A DNA stretch of 64,000 bases, from positions 682,001 to 746,000 of the forward strand of contig NZ_CP059674.1 of the NCBI RefSeq assembly GCF_014068355.1. The letters are read 5' to 3'. The stretch comes from Mycoplasma tullyi (lineage in GTDB: Bacteria > Bacillota_I > Bacilli_A > Mycoplasmatales > Mycoplasmoidaceae). Each line of letters starts with the position of its first letter. Positions within the stretch are counted from its first letter, which is position 1. The position numbers were made by a program, and so were the translations under genes. This document shows positions 1 to 10,400 of the stretch, one piece after another. Under the pieces are notes generated by a model. That model saw nothing but the letters and a program-made list of their open reading frames with translations. It was not told the origin of the DNA and ran no database searches.

Positions 1-1374
1 ACAAACTGCACTAGGAACAAAGATCTTAGATTTATTAACTTTAATCCGATTAGTTTTTCGATTAACTAACCCACCCATGATTGCAATTACAATATAAACA
101 AAAGCAATCACAGATGTTCAGTTTGCCATTAAATCTGAAAAACTGTAGATTCTTCCCACACCAGTTCCATAGTCAGCATCTGAATAAACATTATCTATAT
201 AACCTAAACCACCAATTAAACTAAAAACAACCACTAAAGGAACTGCTAAAACTAAGTTATATAGCATCCCAACTACTACTCTATTGGGATTAATCTTATT
301 AATTAGTTTCATACTAAAAGGTACTTCAAACTTTTTAATAAGATCTTCCATAAACCGATTAGCTCATAAACTTAATCCGTTAACGATTCCTAGAATTCCT
401 ATACCAATTGTAATTTGAAACACCGCATAAAGTGGTAATAGTTTATTTCTAGTAAAATATGCTTTAAACCCAAAAGGAGAACCATCAGTTGATCCTAATG
501 ACATGGCAATCGCCATGATTAGATAAACTAAGGTAACAAATAATAACCCTATTAAGATTGCTAAAGGAGTTTTTTTAGGTTGTTTCATTTCAGTTTGAAT
601 TCCAGCAGCATAATAAAACCCATCATAAGCAAAATAGATTCCACCCACTGAGATAAATAAACCAAATCCCGGTGAAAGATTGCTAAAGCTATATATAGTC
701 GCTAGATCAGTCGTTTTAACGTTTTGAAACCCTAATCCAATCTTGGGATCAACTGGTTTAGAATCGTTATGATTAAAGATTACAAAACCTAAAATTATTG
801 CTAATAATAACGGTAAAAACTTAACAACTGAGATGATTAAATTTTGAAAATTCGCTGCTGATGAACTAAGCCCAGAAACAACAATAAAGTAAGCCGATAT
901 TCCTAAAGATACAAGCATTAAAATCGCTCAATCTGCTTGCGTATTTAATCCATGGTAATTCTCATTGAATCCCCTAATTCCATCTTGTATGGATAAAAGA
1001 AAGAAAAACGGCATAAAAAAATAGGTTAATGGTACATAAATATAGACCATGAAATTCTTACACGTTTTGTATACGTAATGATTATTAAACGTTTGACATC
1101 ATCCAATAATCGATAAATTATCATTACGTACGCTTGAAATTTCTACTAAAGCTAATGCCATAGAAGTAACAGAAAACGCTGCAAATAACCAACTAAAAAT
1201 TGCAAATGCTAAAGAATAATGTGAATTCTGTAATACTGCTTGAGCTTTAAAAAAGATTCCAGCTCCAATTGATGAACCAATCGCGATTGTAATCCCTGAA
1301 AAAAATCCAATCTTCTTGGATTTAGGAGCAACCTTTAACGATCGGCTCTTATTGTTGATTCTTATCATAGACAT
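1..1374 (-). CDS. Amino-acid permease, APC superfamily (3' end cut by window edge)
   Basis: An integral membrane transporter, probably an amino-acid or polyamine importer or exchanger. About 457 residues lie in the window; the frame is still open at base 1. The N-terminal half starts with a short basic cytoplasmic tail, then the glycine-rich first helix 'ITIAIGSSIGAGIFF' (about residues 29-43), which matches the unwound TM1 motif of APC transporters. At least nine more hydrophobic helices follow. Several Trp codons are TGA. The start is ATG at 1374; a second ATG two codons in is equally possible. It is separated from the upstream EIIB-like gene by a terminator hairpin, so it probably has its own promoter. 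The substrate cannot be told from the sequence. Confidence 0.82.
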
Positions 1375-1403
1375 CGTTATGTTTTTTTCTTAATAAAAAT
1401 TAG

Positions 1404-1424
1404 CTTATCTAAGATCTAGATAAG
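1404..1424 (-). terminator. Hairpin terminator after the spx-nadK-EIIB-like run
   Basis: CTTATCT and AGATAAG form a 7-bp perfect stem with a 7-base loop. Read on the minus strand the stem is followed by CTAATTTTTATT. It sits 37 bases after the EIIB-like stop codon and before the permease start, so it separates the two units. Confidence 0.55.
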
Positions 1425-1460
1425 TGTTAATATGATCTAACTAAATAAATGATCAGTTTA

Positions 1461-1826
1461 TTATTGGTTTTTTAGTTGGTTAATCTGATCTGATAAACTA
1501 CTGGCATAATCACCACACACCAAAGACAAGTCGTGACTAGCTCACATCATCCCATTAATTTTTAAGCGATTTTTAATCTGATCTTGATTAACTTTGGTTT
1601 TATCAGCTACGTTGATTTTAATCGTATTCAACGTGGCTGTGGTAGTTTGAATATTATCAATTCCACCTAAGATATTAATAAACTCGTTAAGATCAAAAGG
1701 GATTTTTTCTGATTTAATTAATTCTTGATTAATTTGACTTGAAATTCTTTTAGCTTTTTTAGTAGCTACTAATTTTAAAATACCAAAGGTAATAATATTT
1801 AAAAAGATTCAAGTAAACTTATTCAT
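1461..1826 (-). CDS. PTS EIIB-like small protein lacking the phospho-cysteine
   Basis: A 121-residue protein that resembles the EIIB domain of glucose-family PTS permeases. It has an N-terminal hydrophobic stretch (about residues 5-20) and then the EIIB core with 'ILGGIDNIQTTTATLNTIK' at about residues 50-68. In working EIIB domains the LGG..NI segment is followed by a phosphorylated Cys just before T-R-L-R; here that place holds Thr and no Cys lies nearby. The only Cys is near the C-terminus (VCGDY). It therefore looks like a stand-alone non-phosphorylatable EIIB homologue. It follows NAD kinase and Spx, the same neighbourhood I recall for MG129 beside MG128 and MG127 in M. genitalium. Two Trp codons are TGA. 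Function unknown; a regulatory role is only a guess. Confidence 0.7.
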
Positions 1827-1917
1827 TTTAGATAGAAACAGGTCTGATCAAATTAATCAAAAATATATTAGATATGTATCTAATTATAAGATTTTTAATT
1901 TTAGCTAATAACTAAAA

Positions 1918-2706
1918 TTAGTAAATAAACGTTTTTTGCAATCTTTGGATGTAACTTCTTAGATCGTTGATCGAAACATAATCTGCTTGAGATTTAACTG
2001 CACTAATCTCAATATTAGTAGAACTTAACCCTTTTCTAATTACTGCACCATCTGCTACAATTCTTGGACAAGCATCATGATCGCAGTAATTTTCTTTAAT
2101 CTCGATTCTGATCTTAGTATCGATCGGCAAAATAATCGGCGATTGAATCGTGGTAAAACTTGAATGTAATAATGGGTATAGTTCAACCATTTGGATCGCT
2201 TTAATTCCAGGGAATAGGATGGCACCATTGGCAGATTTATTAATCCCAGTAGATCCTGTTGTTGTTGAAATTAACAACCCGGTACCTCTGAATTTTTGAT
2301 AAAACTCATTATCGATAAAAATATCATACCCATACGCTGTTGTTGAATTGATATTGAATTCATTCAAAGCATGGTATATCTGATCATCAATCTGCAACCT
2401 AATAAAATCTAATTGCGTGTATTTTAAGTGGTCTAAACGATCAGAGATCGTATCAATATTAGTCTCATTAAAACTAGTATAAAAACCTAAACTACCACCA
2501 TTGATACCAATGATCTTTAAGCCTTTGCGATCATATTTGATCGCATTCTTAATAAAAGTGCCATCACCGCCATTAATAAATAAGTAGTCTGATTGATTTG
2601 GATCATCAACTTCAACTAACTTCTTATTTAATTCTTTTTTAATTAATGGTTTAAGTGTTTCTGATTTAGGTGCTAATGAAGATATTAAACAATATGTCTT
2701 ATTCAT
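1918..2706 (-). CDS. nadK: NAD kinase
   Basis: Phosphorylates NAD to NADP, the only route to NADP in a mycoplasma. The 262-residue length is typical of short bacterial NAD kinases. The signature 'GGDGT' is at residues 46-50, followed by the nucleotide-binding segment with 'LNEFNIN' at about residue 113, and by 'TTTGSTGINKSANGA' at about residues 148-162, which matches the conserved T-x-T-G-S-T/A-G loop. ATG at 2706 lies inside the end of spx (8-base overlap), so the two are translationally coupled. Family assignment is secure. Confidence 0.93.
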   Translation of the reverse strand: MNKTYCLISSLAPKSETLKPLIKKELNKKLVEVDDPNQSDYLFINGGDGTFIKNAIKYDRKGLKIIGINGGSLGFYTSFNETNIDTISDRLDHLKYTQLDFIRLQIDDQIYHALNEFNINSTTAYGYDIFIDNEFYQKFRGTGLLISTTTGSTGINKSANGAILFPGIKAIQMVELYPLLHSSFTTIQSPIILPIDTKIRIEIKENYCDHDACPRIVADGAVIRKGLSSTNIEISAVKSQADYVSINDLRSYIQRLQKTFIY

Positions 2707-3187
2707 CTTCTTTAACTAAACCAGTTGAACCTAGCGAGCTTTCTTCATCAAACCAGTATTCATCTAGATAGTAAGCCTTAACATCAGCTACTTCTCTTAA
2801 GAATACTCTAATATCAGTTGAGTTGTATCCTACCATCAATCTTTTCGGAATTCCTGATTTATCATACTGTAAGATGATTGGTCTTTTTAAGATTGATGGG
2901 TGTTCATTAACTAAAGTAATTAATTGACTAATTGTTAATTCGTCAATATTAACTTTATTGTTTTGTAAGTATTTCGATCTCGTCGAGATAATGTCAAAAA
3001 CGCCATTTTCAGTCAATGACAAAATGTCATTAAAGTACTTTTCATCAATCGCTGTCTTATAGAAATTAACTTCTTTATGTTGAATATTATGTTCTCTAAA
3101 GAAACGTCTAACTCTAGTACAGCCAATACATGATGCTGTAATGAATAAAACTATATTGTTGCTTTGATTGTTTTGATTATCTGTCAT
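2699..3187 (-). CDS. spx: Spx/ArsC-family thioredoxin-fold regulator
   Basis: A 162-residue ArsC/Spx-type protein. Spx binds the RNA polymerase alpha subunit and redirects transcription during thiol stress. The redox pair 'SCIGC' is at residues 19-23, followed by an Arg-rich helix, and the family's '[19 protein letters not shown]' segment lies at about residues 101-119. It has an extended acidic C-terminus rich in Glu, Asp and Ser, longer than the about 131 residues of Bacillus Spx. It heads the run spx-nadK-EIIB-like and is divergent from trpS, with 71 bases between the two starts holding both promoters. Whether it acts on RNA polymerase here is inferred from the family. Confidence 0.82.
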   Translation of the reverse strand: MTDNQNNQSNNIVLFITASCIGCTRVRRFFREHNIQHKEVNFYKTAIDEKYFNDILSLTENGVFDIISTRSKYLQNNKVNIDELTISQLITLVNEHPSILKRPIILQYDKSGIPKRLMVGYNSTDIRVFLREVADVKAYYLDEYWFDEESSLGSTGLVKEDE

Positions 3188-3227
3188 GGTGTCTAATTGT
3201 CACAAGATCGTTTTATATTTATATCTT

Positions 3228-3233
3228 TATAAT
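3228..3233 (+). promoter_or_regulatory. -10 box for trpS
   Basis: A TATAAT hexamer 25 bases before the trpS ATG, in the divergent spx/trpS gap. The short distance implies a very short leader. No clear -35 box is visible, which is usual in mycoplasmas. Confidence 0.4.
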
Positions 3234-3258
3234 ATATCTTACATATTATAGTTATATA

Positions 3259-4311
3259 ATGAATAAGATAATATCTGGCATACAATCGACCGGATCGTTA
3301 CATATTGGTAATTATTTAGGTTCGATTTCTAAAAATATTAATTTGCAAAACAAATATCAATTGAATTTGTTTGTGGCAAATTTACATACAATTACCGTGG
3401 ATTTTGATCCATTAGTATCTAGACAAAATATTATCCAACTTGTAAAAATTTATTTGGCAAGTGGGTTTGATACTACTAAAAATAACATCTTCTTACAATC
3501 TGAAATTAATGAACATGCTGCACTAGGTCACGTATTGTTATGTCATACGACAATGGGTGAATTGGAAAGAATGACTCAATATAAGGATAAGAAACAAAAG
3601 TTTGTCCAAAGTAATCAAACGATTAAGATTCCTACAGGATTATTGACTTATCCGACTTTAATGGCTGCTGATATCTTACTTTATCAATCTGATTATGTAT
3701 GTGTTGGCGAAGATCAAAAACAACACCTAGAATTAACTAGAGATATTGCGATCAGAATGAATAAGAAATATGGAGAGCTATTTAAAGTTCCTGAACCAAT
3801 TATTGCTAAAGTAGGATCTAGAATTATGGATTTAAATAATCCTGATAAAAAGATGTCTAAATCATCTTTATCTAAAAAAGGAATTATTAATCTAGATGAT
3901 TCTAGAGAAGAAGTTTTAGCAAAGATTAAATCAGCTAAAACAGATAATTTAAATAAAGTTAATTTTGATTATAAGACACAACCAGAGATATCAAACTTAG
4001 TAGGCATTTATTATGGTGCGATTAACGATCACTTTAATGTAGGGCTAAAGAGTGCGAAATATAACAAATCTTTAGATGAAGAAGTCACTCCTGCTGATAT
4101 TATCAACAACTTCGAGAATAAATCTTATAAGGATTTCAAAGAAGAGTTGTTCGAATTGATCTGAAATATCTTGGACAATATCCAAACAAATATGAAAAAT
4201 ATAACTGATGAAGACGTTCTAAAAGTGTTGAAGAACGGTAAAGAAAATCTTTTACCGATCGCACAAAAAACATTATTAAGCGTTTATCAAAAACTAGGAA
4301 TGGTTGTTTAA
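3259..4311 (+). CDS. trpS: Tryptophanyl-tRNA synthetase
   Basis: Charges tRNA-Trp, which in this organism must serve both UGG and UGA codons. Class I synthetase, 350 residues, a usual TrpRS length. The HIGH motif is in '[12 protein letters not shown]' (about residues 10-21) and the KMSKS loop in '[12 protein letters not shown]' (about residues 197-208). One TGA near residue 302 must be read as Trp; the protein then runs on about 48 more residues to TAA. ATG at 3259 is the only start that keeps the HIGH region complete. The HAD gene begins 2 bases after the stop, so the two are cotranscribed. Confidence 0.95.
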
Positions 4312-4313
4312 TC

Positions 4314-5180
4314 ATGAATAATAAAAAACTATTAATAATGTCCGATTTGGATGGCACACTTCTAAACAGTCAAAGTAAGTTAAGTAGCCAAACAATTAAG
4401 GTAGTTAAACTAATCAACAAGTTAGGTCACCACTTTTGTATCGCTACTGGAAGACCTTCTAGAGCTTCGACTGATATTTACAACCAATTAGGTTTAAATA
4501 CGGTAATGGCTAATCTTAATGGGTCATATATTTGACATCCAAGAGATCGACACTTCAAAGCAATTAATTTAAGTTTTTCTAAGGATTTAGTTAAAAACCT
4601 TATACATAAAACATCAATTATTAAACTTGTTGATAATTTTATCGTTGAAAACAACGACGGAACTTACATAATGAATGAGCCAGTAAGTAACAAAGAACTT
4701 GATGAGTTGTTACATTGTTTTCATATTGATGGTAAAGATAATTGCACATTCGGTCAAGAGAAAATTCTTAACTTGAGACAAGATCCAAATACAATCTTAT
4801 TGCAAGTTAAAAACCCTAATAATATCGATGAAGTAGTTTTTCAACTAAAAGAATGTTTTAGCACGTTCATTGTTAGAAAATGATCATTACCTGTTTCAGG
4901 TAATATTATTGAAGTTAATACTGTTTATGCTAATAAAGGAAACGCATTAGATTATCTAAGTAGTTATTACGGGATTCCAAAAGAATATGTTGTTTCTTTT
5001 GGTGATGGCGAAAACGATATTGAGATGTTACAAAAATCACGTTTTGGTTATGCAATGAAAAATGCGATTTCAAGCGCTAAATTATTAGCTAGATACATTA
5101 CAAAATATAACAATAATGATCATGGTGTAGCGTTTGAACTTTATCACAAAATCATTAAACGTTCGCTTAAAAATTCGTAA
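4314..5180 (+). CDS. Cof-type HAD-superfamily phosphatase
   Basis: A 288-residue Cof/type IIB HAD hydrolase, probably acting on sugar or nucleotide phosphates. Motif I is 'SDLDGTLLNS' with the nucleophile Asp at residue 11; motif II is in 'HFCIATGRPS' (about residues 41-50), and the C-terminal 'SFGDGENDIEML' (about residues 225-236) carries motif IV. The cap domain lies between. Two TGA codons are Trp. It starts 2 bases after trpS and ends before a strong hairpin. The pair trpS-HAD matches MG126-MG125 as I recall it. The substrate is unknown. Confidence 0.87.
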
Positions 5181-5250
5181 AATATACGGTAAAATTCGCT
5201 ATTTTTATGAATCATTTTTATTAGATAAATACAAGTTAAATTATCTATGT

Positions 5251-5292
5251 AAACACTATCCTAGAATTGTCTTCAATTTCATGATGGTGTTT
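5251..5292 (+). terminator. Terminator after trpS-HAD
   Basis: AAACACTATC pairs with GATGGTGTTT (one G-T pair), with an inner AATTG/CAATT stem, followed by ATTTTTTG. It lies 70 bases after the HAD stop codon. The remainder of the 5181-5538 gap holds two more hairpins and no gene that I can support. Confidence 0.65.
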
Positions 5293-5355
5293 ATTTTTTG
5301 TAATAACTCAACCAAGATCCCAAACATTATTCGTTAGTAATTACTTATAAGTTTT

Positions 5356-5373
5356 AAAAAGCTCTCGCTTTTT
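5356..5373. terminator. A/T-flanked hairpin, possible bidirectional terminator
   Basis: AAAAAGC-TCTC-GCTTTTT is a 7-bp perfect stem with a four-base loop. It has A tracts on one side and T tracts on the other, so it could stop transcription in either direction between the two convergent HAD genes. Confidence 0.5.
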
Positions 5374-5473
5374 TCTATCGACTTATTACTACTTATCTAT
5401 CTTATATTAGAGGTAGATATAGCTAAGCATAAATATCTGTGAAAAATAATTGTATCTATCTTTTAAATAAAAA

Positions 5474-5503
5474 ACAATAATCATTAGCTAAATGAATTAT
5501 TGT
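5474..5503 (-). terminator. Terminator after the minus-strand HAD gene
   Basis: ACAATAAT and ATTATTGT form an 8-bp stem, extended by CAT/ATG past a single bulge. On the minus strand the stem is followed by TTTTTTATTT. It lies 35 bases after the stop codon of the gene at 5539. Confidence 0.65.
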
Positions 5504-5538
5504 CTTGAGTGAATCTTGAACTGATTTTTTAAGTAATT

Positions 5539-6408
5539 TTATTTGTTACTATCATCAACAATCGAGATTGTTTTTTGAATTATCTCTTTAAATTGATTGT
5601 GTCTACTTGAATGAGCAATATATGTTGAGATGTTCTTTAGTTTTGGATTTGCTCGTTTCATTGCAAACTTATATGAAGCAATCTCAAACATTGAATAATC
5701 ATTAAGCGAATCACCGATTGCAGCAGTTTGATCTAAACTAATGTTTTCTAAATCACAAACTTTTCTTAAAGCAAAAGCTTTATTAATATTTTTAGTAGTT
5801 ATCTCTAAAAAAGTCGGAAAAACATTAGCAATTTCTACAGAGTCAGCATAATTTTTTGCAACAAATCCGTTGAACTCTGCTAATCGTTTACGCTTAGTGC
5901 TAATCAAATTAATTTTATAGTATTCGCCTTCAACAAATTCTTTAGTGCAAAAACTCTTATTCTTATTAAAAGAGGCAATTATTCTTCCAATGAAATTATC
6001 AGATAAGACAACACTAGAATTAACTTGATCAGTAACTAAATAACCCTGGAAAGCAATCTTATTCTTTTTGCAATAATCAAAGATTACTTTAGTCGTTTCT
6101 GAATCAACACTGTGTTCGTATAATTTAGTTAATTCAGATTGTTCGTTGACTTTAAATAAGACAGAACCATTATAAGAGCAAAGATAATCGATCTTTACAC
6201 CAGCGGTTTGCAACTCATTTACAACCCGTTTAGCGCTTAAATAAGATCTCCCTGTGATGATTGCAATCACCACATCAGGAAGCTTTTTTCTTAAGTCTAG
6301 TAAAGAATTAATCACTTTTTTAGTGACTTTTTTACGAATTGATAATAAGGTACCATCCAGATCAATGCCAATTAGTTTTAATTGTCTGCTCTTATCTAAG
6401 TCACTCAT
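5539..6408 (-). CDS. Cof-type HAD-superfamily phosphatase (second copy)
   Basis: A 289-residue paralogue of the HAD enzyme at 4314, in the opposite orientation. Motif I 'GIDLDGTLLS' has its nucleophile Asp at residue 16; 'IAIITGRSY' is motif II; 'AAIGDSLNDYSMFE' (about residues 230-243) is motif IV. The central cap domain differs strongly from the neighbour's, so substrates probably differ. It has no TGA codon. The gene begins 24 bases after the stop of the membrane-protein gene at 6433 and may share its transcript. Phosphosugar phosphatase is the family expectation only. Confidence 0.85.
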   Translation of the reverse strand: MSDLDKSRQLKLIGIDLDGTLLSIRKKVTKKVINSLLDLRKKLPDVVIAIITGRSYLSAKRVVNELQTAGVKIDYLCSYNGSVLFKVNEQSELTKLYEHSVDSETTKVIFDYCKKNKIAFQGYLVTDQVNSSVVLSDNFIGRIIASFNKNKSFCTKEFVEGEYYKINLISTKRKRLAEFNGFVAKNYADSVEIANVFPTFLEITTKNINKAFALRKVCDLENISLDQTAAIGDSLNDYSMFEIASYKFAMKRANPKLKNISTYIAHSSRHNQFKEIIQKTISIVDDSNK

Positions 6409-6432
6409 TATTTAATTGATATAACTTTCTTT

Positions 6433-7410
6433 TTATTTTTTTCCACTTATGGAATTTAATCATCCAGAGATGATCTTCTTTACTAGTAGAACGACTAAAC
6501 CTATGAGAATTAAGTAAACTAAAAAGATCTTTCAGTTTCTACTATTAGCAGCAGCTATTGCGCGTTCCATATCTGCTTCTTCAATTGGTGCTCTACCATA
6601 AAAGTTTTCAATAGCTCTAGCTCTAATAGAACTATTGATAATCATATAGATATGAATGATTAACGTACTTATTCCTAGAGTTCCATTAACAATGATTGAA
6701 TATAATGGTCATTTATCTAATTCATTATTAGGTTTTAAAACGTATAAATAACCAAATCTTTTAGCTTCATTAATCTGTTCTCTTGTAAAATCTTGATTAA
6801 AATTAGCAATCTTAACCAGATTAATTGTGAATGCAGTCACTAATGTGACGATGATCCCAATTACAACTGTAAGATAGATTCCTGCAGCTAATCAGTTGAT
6901 ATTAACTGGAATCAATCTTAAGTTTTTATAAGCACGTTTAATGTTAACTGAAATTTGAGTCTTACTAAAGATATATTGTTGTTTTGCTCCACTTTTGATA
7001 TTAGCATAGCTACTAATCGTGCGATAGCCAACAAGTAATGTCAAGACCCCTAAAGGAAGTGCAGCTCAAACAATATGTCAAGACTGATTATTGTAATAAA
7101 TATATAAACACAATAAGATTAAGCCTGCACAAAATCCTAGAATAACTAACAACCCAAAGATTAAACCTAAAGTGTTATAAAAGATCTCTTTCTTATAAAA
7201 TCAAGGGATTTTTTGATCTAAATTGCTCAGACTTTGAGCTGATTCTTCTTGAAGGTTAGTAACCTTTAATGAGCCTGGATCAAAAACGCCATGGTAGTTC
7301 TGTTCTTGGAGTTGAGCAGCTCTTGAAGACGCGTTAATATTACCGCCATAATTATTATTATGGCCAGCATTAACTCCTAAATCTAGCGTTTTAGTTTGCT
7401 CATTATTCAT
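6433..7410 (-). CDS. Multi-pass membrane protein downstream of the EAGR-box gene
   Basis: Not recognised by family. The 325-residue protein has an Asn/Gln-rich, soluble N-terminal tail of about 75 residues, then five or so hydrophobic helices (starting near residues 80, 115, 165, 230 and 290) with basic loops between. Trp codons are mainly TGA; the first, at residue 70, ends the tail. It starts 47 bases after the stop of the giant EAGR-box gene, so it is probably in the same transcript. In M. genitalium the HMW1 gene (MG312) is also followed by a membrane-protein gene (MG313), so this could be its counterpart and a terminal-organelle accessory protein; that rests on position alone. Confidence 0.6.
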
Positions 7411-7457
7411 GCTTGTTTTTTTAGTTTATCTATTAAAAATTAATTATAAAAGATTTT

Positions 7458-10400
7458 CTAAAAATCGTTATCTAAATCGATGTCAAAAGTACTGTTGAAC
7501 TCTAGATCACTCATTGAGTTGTTAGGTTCAAATGGAGGCAATCTTAATTTATCCATTCCATGAATTGCATCGATATCATCAAAATTACTTGTTAGTTCGT
7601 AATCATTGATTCTAAAGTTTTCATCTAAATAAGTATTACGATTTGAATAAATTAGATCGTTAGAATTGAAAATATCATTGTCTATACTTTCAAGTTCACT
7701 GAAGAATTCTTTAGGTTGATGATTTGAGAAGTATTCATAACCATGATTATCAACGATTGGATCATAACGTCTGAAGTTACCGTAGTTATTATTTACACTT
7801 TGGTTGAATTGGTTACGGTAAAGTTGTTCGTAGTTACGTCTAAGGTTTGGTTGAGGAATTTTGATACTTTCAAAAGTTGAACTTGGTTGAGATGCTCTTA
7901 AACTTTCAAAGCTTTGAGTAGGTTGAGACATTCTCATACTTTCATAGCTTGCATTTGGTTGAGACATTCTTGCACTTTCAAAGCTACGAATTGCTTGATC
8001 TATGTAATCGTTTGATACTGATACGTTGCGTTTATTAGCTAGATCACTAATTCGTTTGTAATCAGATTTGATCTTTCTAATTTGTTGTGCATAGATAGAT
8101 TTCAGATCACTGATCTTTTTATTGTAGAAGCTGATCGCTCTAGTTTTATTAGCGTGTTCAGCACGTAATTCTTGAATTTGTTCTTGAATGAATTTGTGAT
8201 CGTTAGCACTAAGTTGTCTCACTCTTACATCGTGTTGCAACTTGTTAAGTTGTGAACTGATAATTGGTAAGTCTTTTTGTAATAACGCGATTTCGTTCTT
8301 AAGTGTTGATAAGATGTAGTTGTAATTCTTAGTTGCTTCTGCTTCAGAGTTCTTAAGAATTTGTTTAATATTTTGAATACTTTGTTTAACTTTAGCTTGG
8401 TATTCTTCAGATTTGAAGACATTGCTTGTAGTTAATTGAACATCTTCATAGTTCATGATGCGATCGATTAATTCATATAGATCGTAGTTATTTTCATTAA
8501 CTAATGATAATGAATTATCAAAGTCGAATTCACTAGTTGGTTCACCAAAGTTGCTTGTAGTTCTTTGTTTTCTTGAAACTTTAGGTGATGAAGGATAAAT
8601 TTCTTCAGTAATTTCAGAAGTTAATGCTAATTGATTAGATCTAACTTCTTCACGAATATCGTTCATTTCTGAACGTAATTGGTTCTTAATTTGATTGAAT
8701 GATTCCATTTGAAGTTTAGTTAATTCTTCAAACTTACTAAAGTATTGTTTGAATAGTTCTTCTGAACGTTTTTCTAAAAACTGTTTCAATTCTGCCATAT
8801 CCTTTTTGTACTCTTCGTTGGTTACAGCAATTTGGTTTGCACTTACTTGTTGTTGAATTACTGGTTCAGTTACATCTAATTGTAGTTCAACTTCTTGAAC
8901 TACATCAGTAAGTACTTCATCATCACCTTCAACGATTAGTTGATCAAATCCTTGGTTTTCATCTAATTCCATGAATTTATCATCAAACTTAGTATCTAAG
9001 ATTGGTTCGTCTAGAGATGATTTTGTAAATGAATCAACTTTAGCAGATTGTTGTAATGTAGAAGAATTGATTAAATCATTAGTTTCTTCTAATAATTGAT
9101 CGATCATATCTTTTGAACTAGAAGAATCAGCAGTTGAGAATTCAGCCTTTAATTCTTCGTATAATTCACCATTAGCTAATGGTTGTTCTAAACCTAAATC
9201 TAATGCAGTTTTTTCTAAAGATGATTTTTCATCGAATTTAGGTAAGTCACTAAATTGTGATTTAGTTTCAAATTTAAATTGATCGTTAAATTTAGGAGGA
9301 ACATAATCATCTAATAATGATCGTTCTTTATTAATTTGAACTGGTTCAAGTGGTTTGATTACATCGATTGGTTCAACTTTTGGACGGTATTCTCTATTTA
9401 CAGTAGGAAGTTTGAATTCAACCTTATTGAATAAACCTTGTTGATCATCAAACTTAGGCATGTAATCATCTAATAATGATCGTTCTTGTTTAAATTGAAG
9501 TTGTTCAATTGGTTCAAGTTTGTCATCATATTTAGGTGTAATTAAATCATCTTTAATTGATGTTGATTTAACTTCAAATTTAGGTGATAGATCATCTAAT
9601 AATGATCTTGGTTTTTCAAGTTGAACTTGTTCAAGTGGTTTGATTACATCAACACGTTCAGGTTGAATGATTTCAACTGGTTTATTAACAGCTTGAGCAG
9701 TTGATTCAACTTCTTTGTTATCAGCTAAAACAGTCAAGCTAGTTTCTGGGGTTGATGAAACTTCTTGTTTTTGAGGTAACAATAATTGTGAATCTTGTTT
9801 AAAGAACTGATGAACGTTACTCATTGATTCTTCTTTAGCAACTTTAACAGGATCAACTTTTACTTCTTCTAAGAAATGAAGTGGTTTATTAACAAATTGT
9901 TCTTCTTTCTTCTCAAAACCAGAGAACACATAATCAGAACCTCGACGAGATGTTGATGCATTATGTAAACTAATTACATCTAAATCGCGAATATTACTAA
10001 AGCTATCGAATTCTTCTTTATAAACTTTAGGTTTGCTTATTTCATTGTGTAGTTCGTTGTGTTGGTTGTTTAATTCAAACTTATCGTTTTGATAAACGAT
10101 CATTTGGTTTTCAACTTCTTTAGCTGGAGATAATAATGGACTTGCTTTAGGAACAAAGTTGTTAAGTGTGATTAACTCGTTAGGTTTAGTAGTTTCTTGT
10201 TGAGCTTTAACTACTTCTTCTTTAATCTTAGCTACTTCTTGATCTTTTAATTTAGCTGACTCAAGGATTGCTTGTTGAGCCTTAGCTAGTTCTAATTCAA
10301 GTTCATGAATTCGTTGCTTTTGTAATTCATCTTCAATTAGTTTTTCAGATTTCTTAGTTGATGACTGATCTGGTACGAATTGATCATTTTCATCAAAGTA

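Noticed and set aside
3255-3260. TATAAT overlapping the trpS ATG
   Set aside because: A promoter -10 box cannot start a transcript that includes this ATG; the TATAAT at 3228 is better placed.
5134-5337. Possible 67-residue plus-strand gene after the HAD gene
   Set aside because: It overlaps the end of the HAD gene and runs through its terminator hairpin; no ribosome site or likeness to a known protein.
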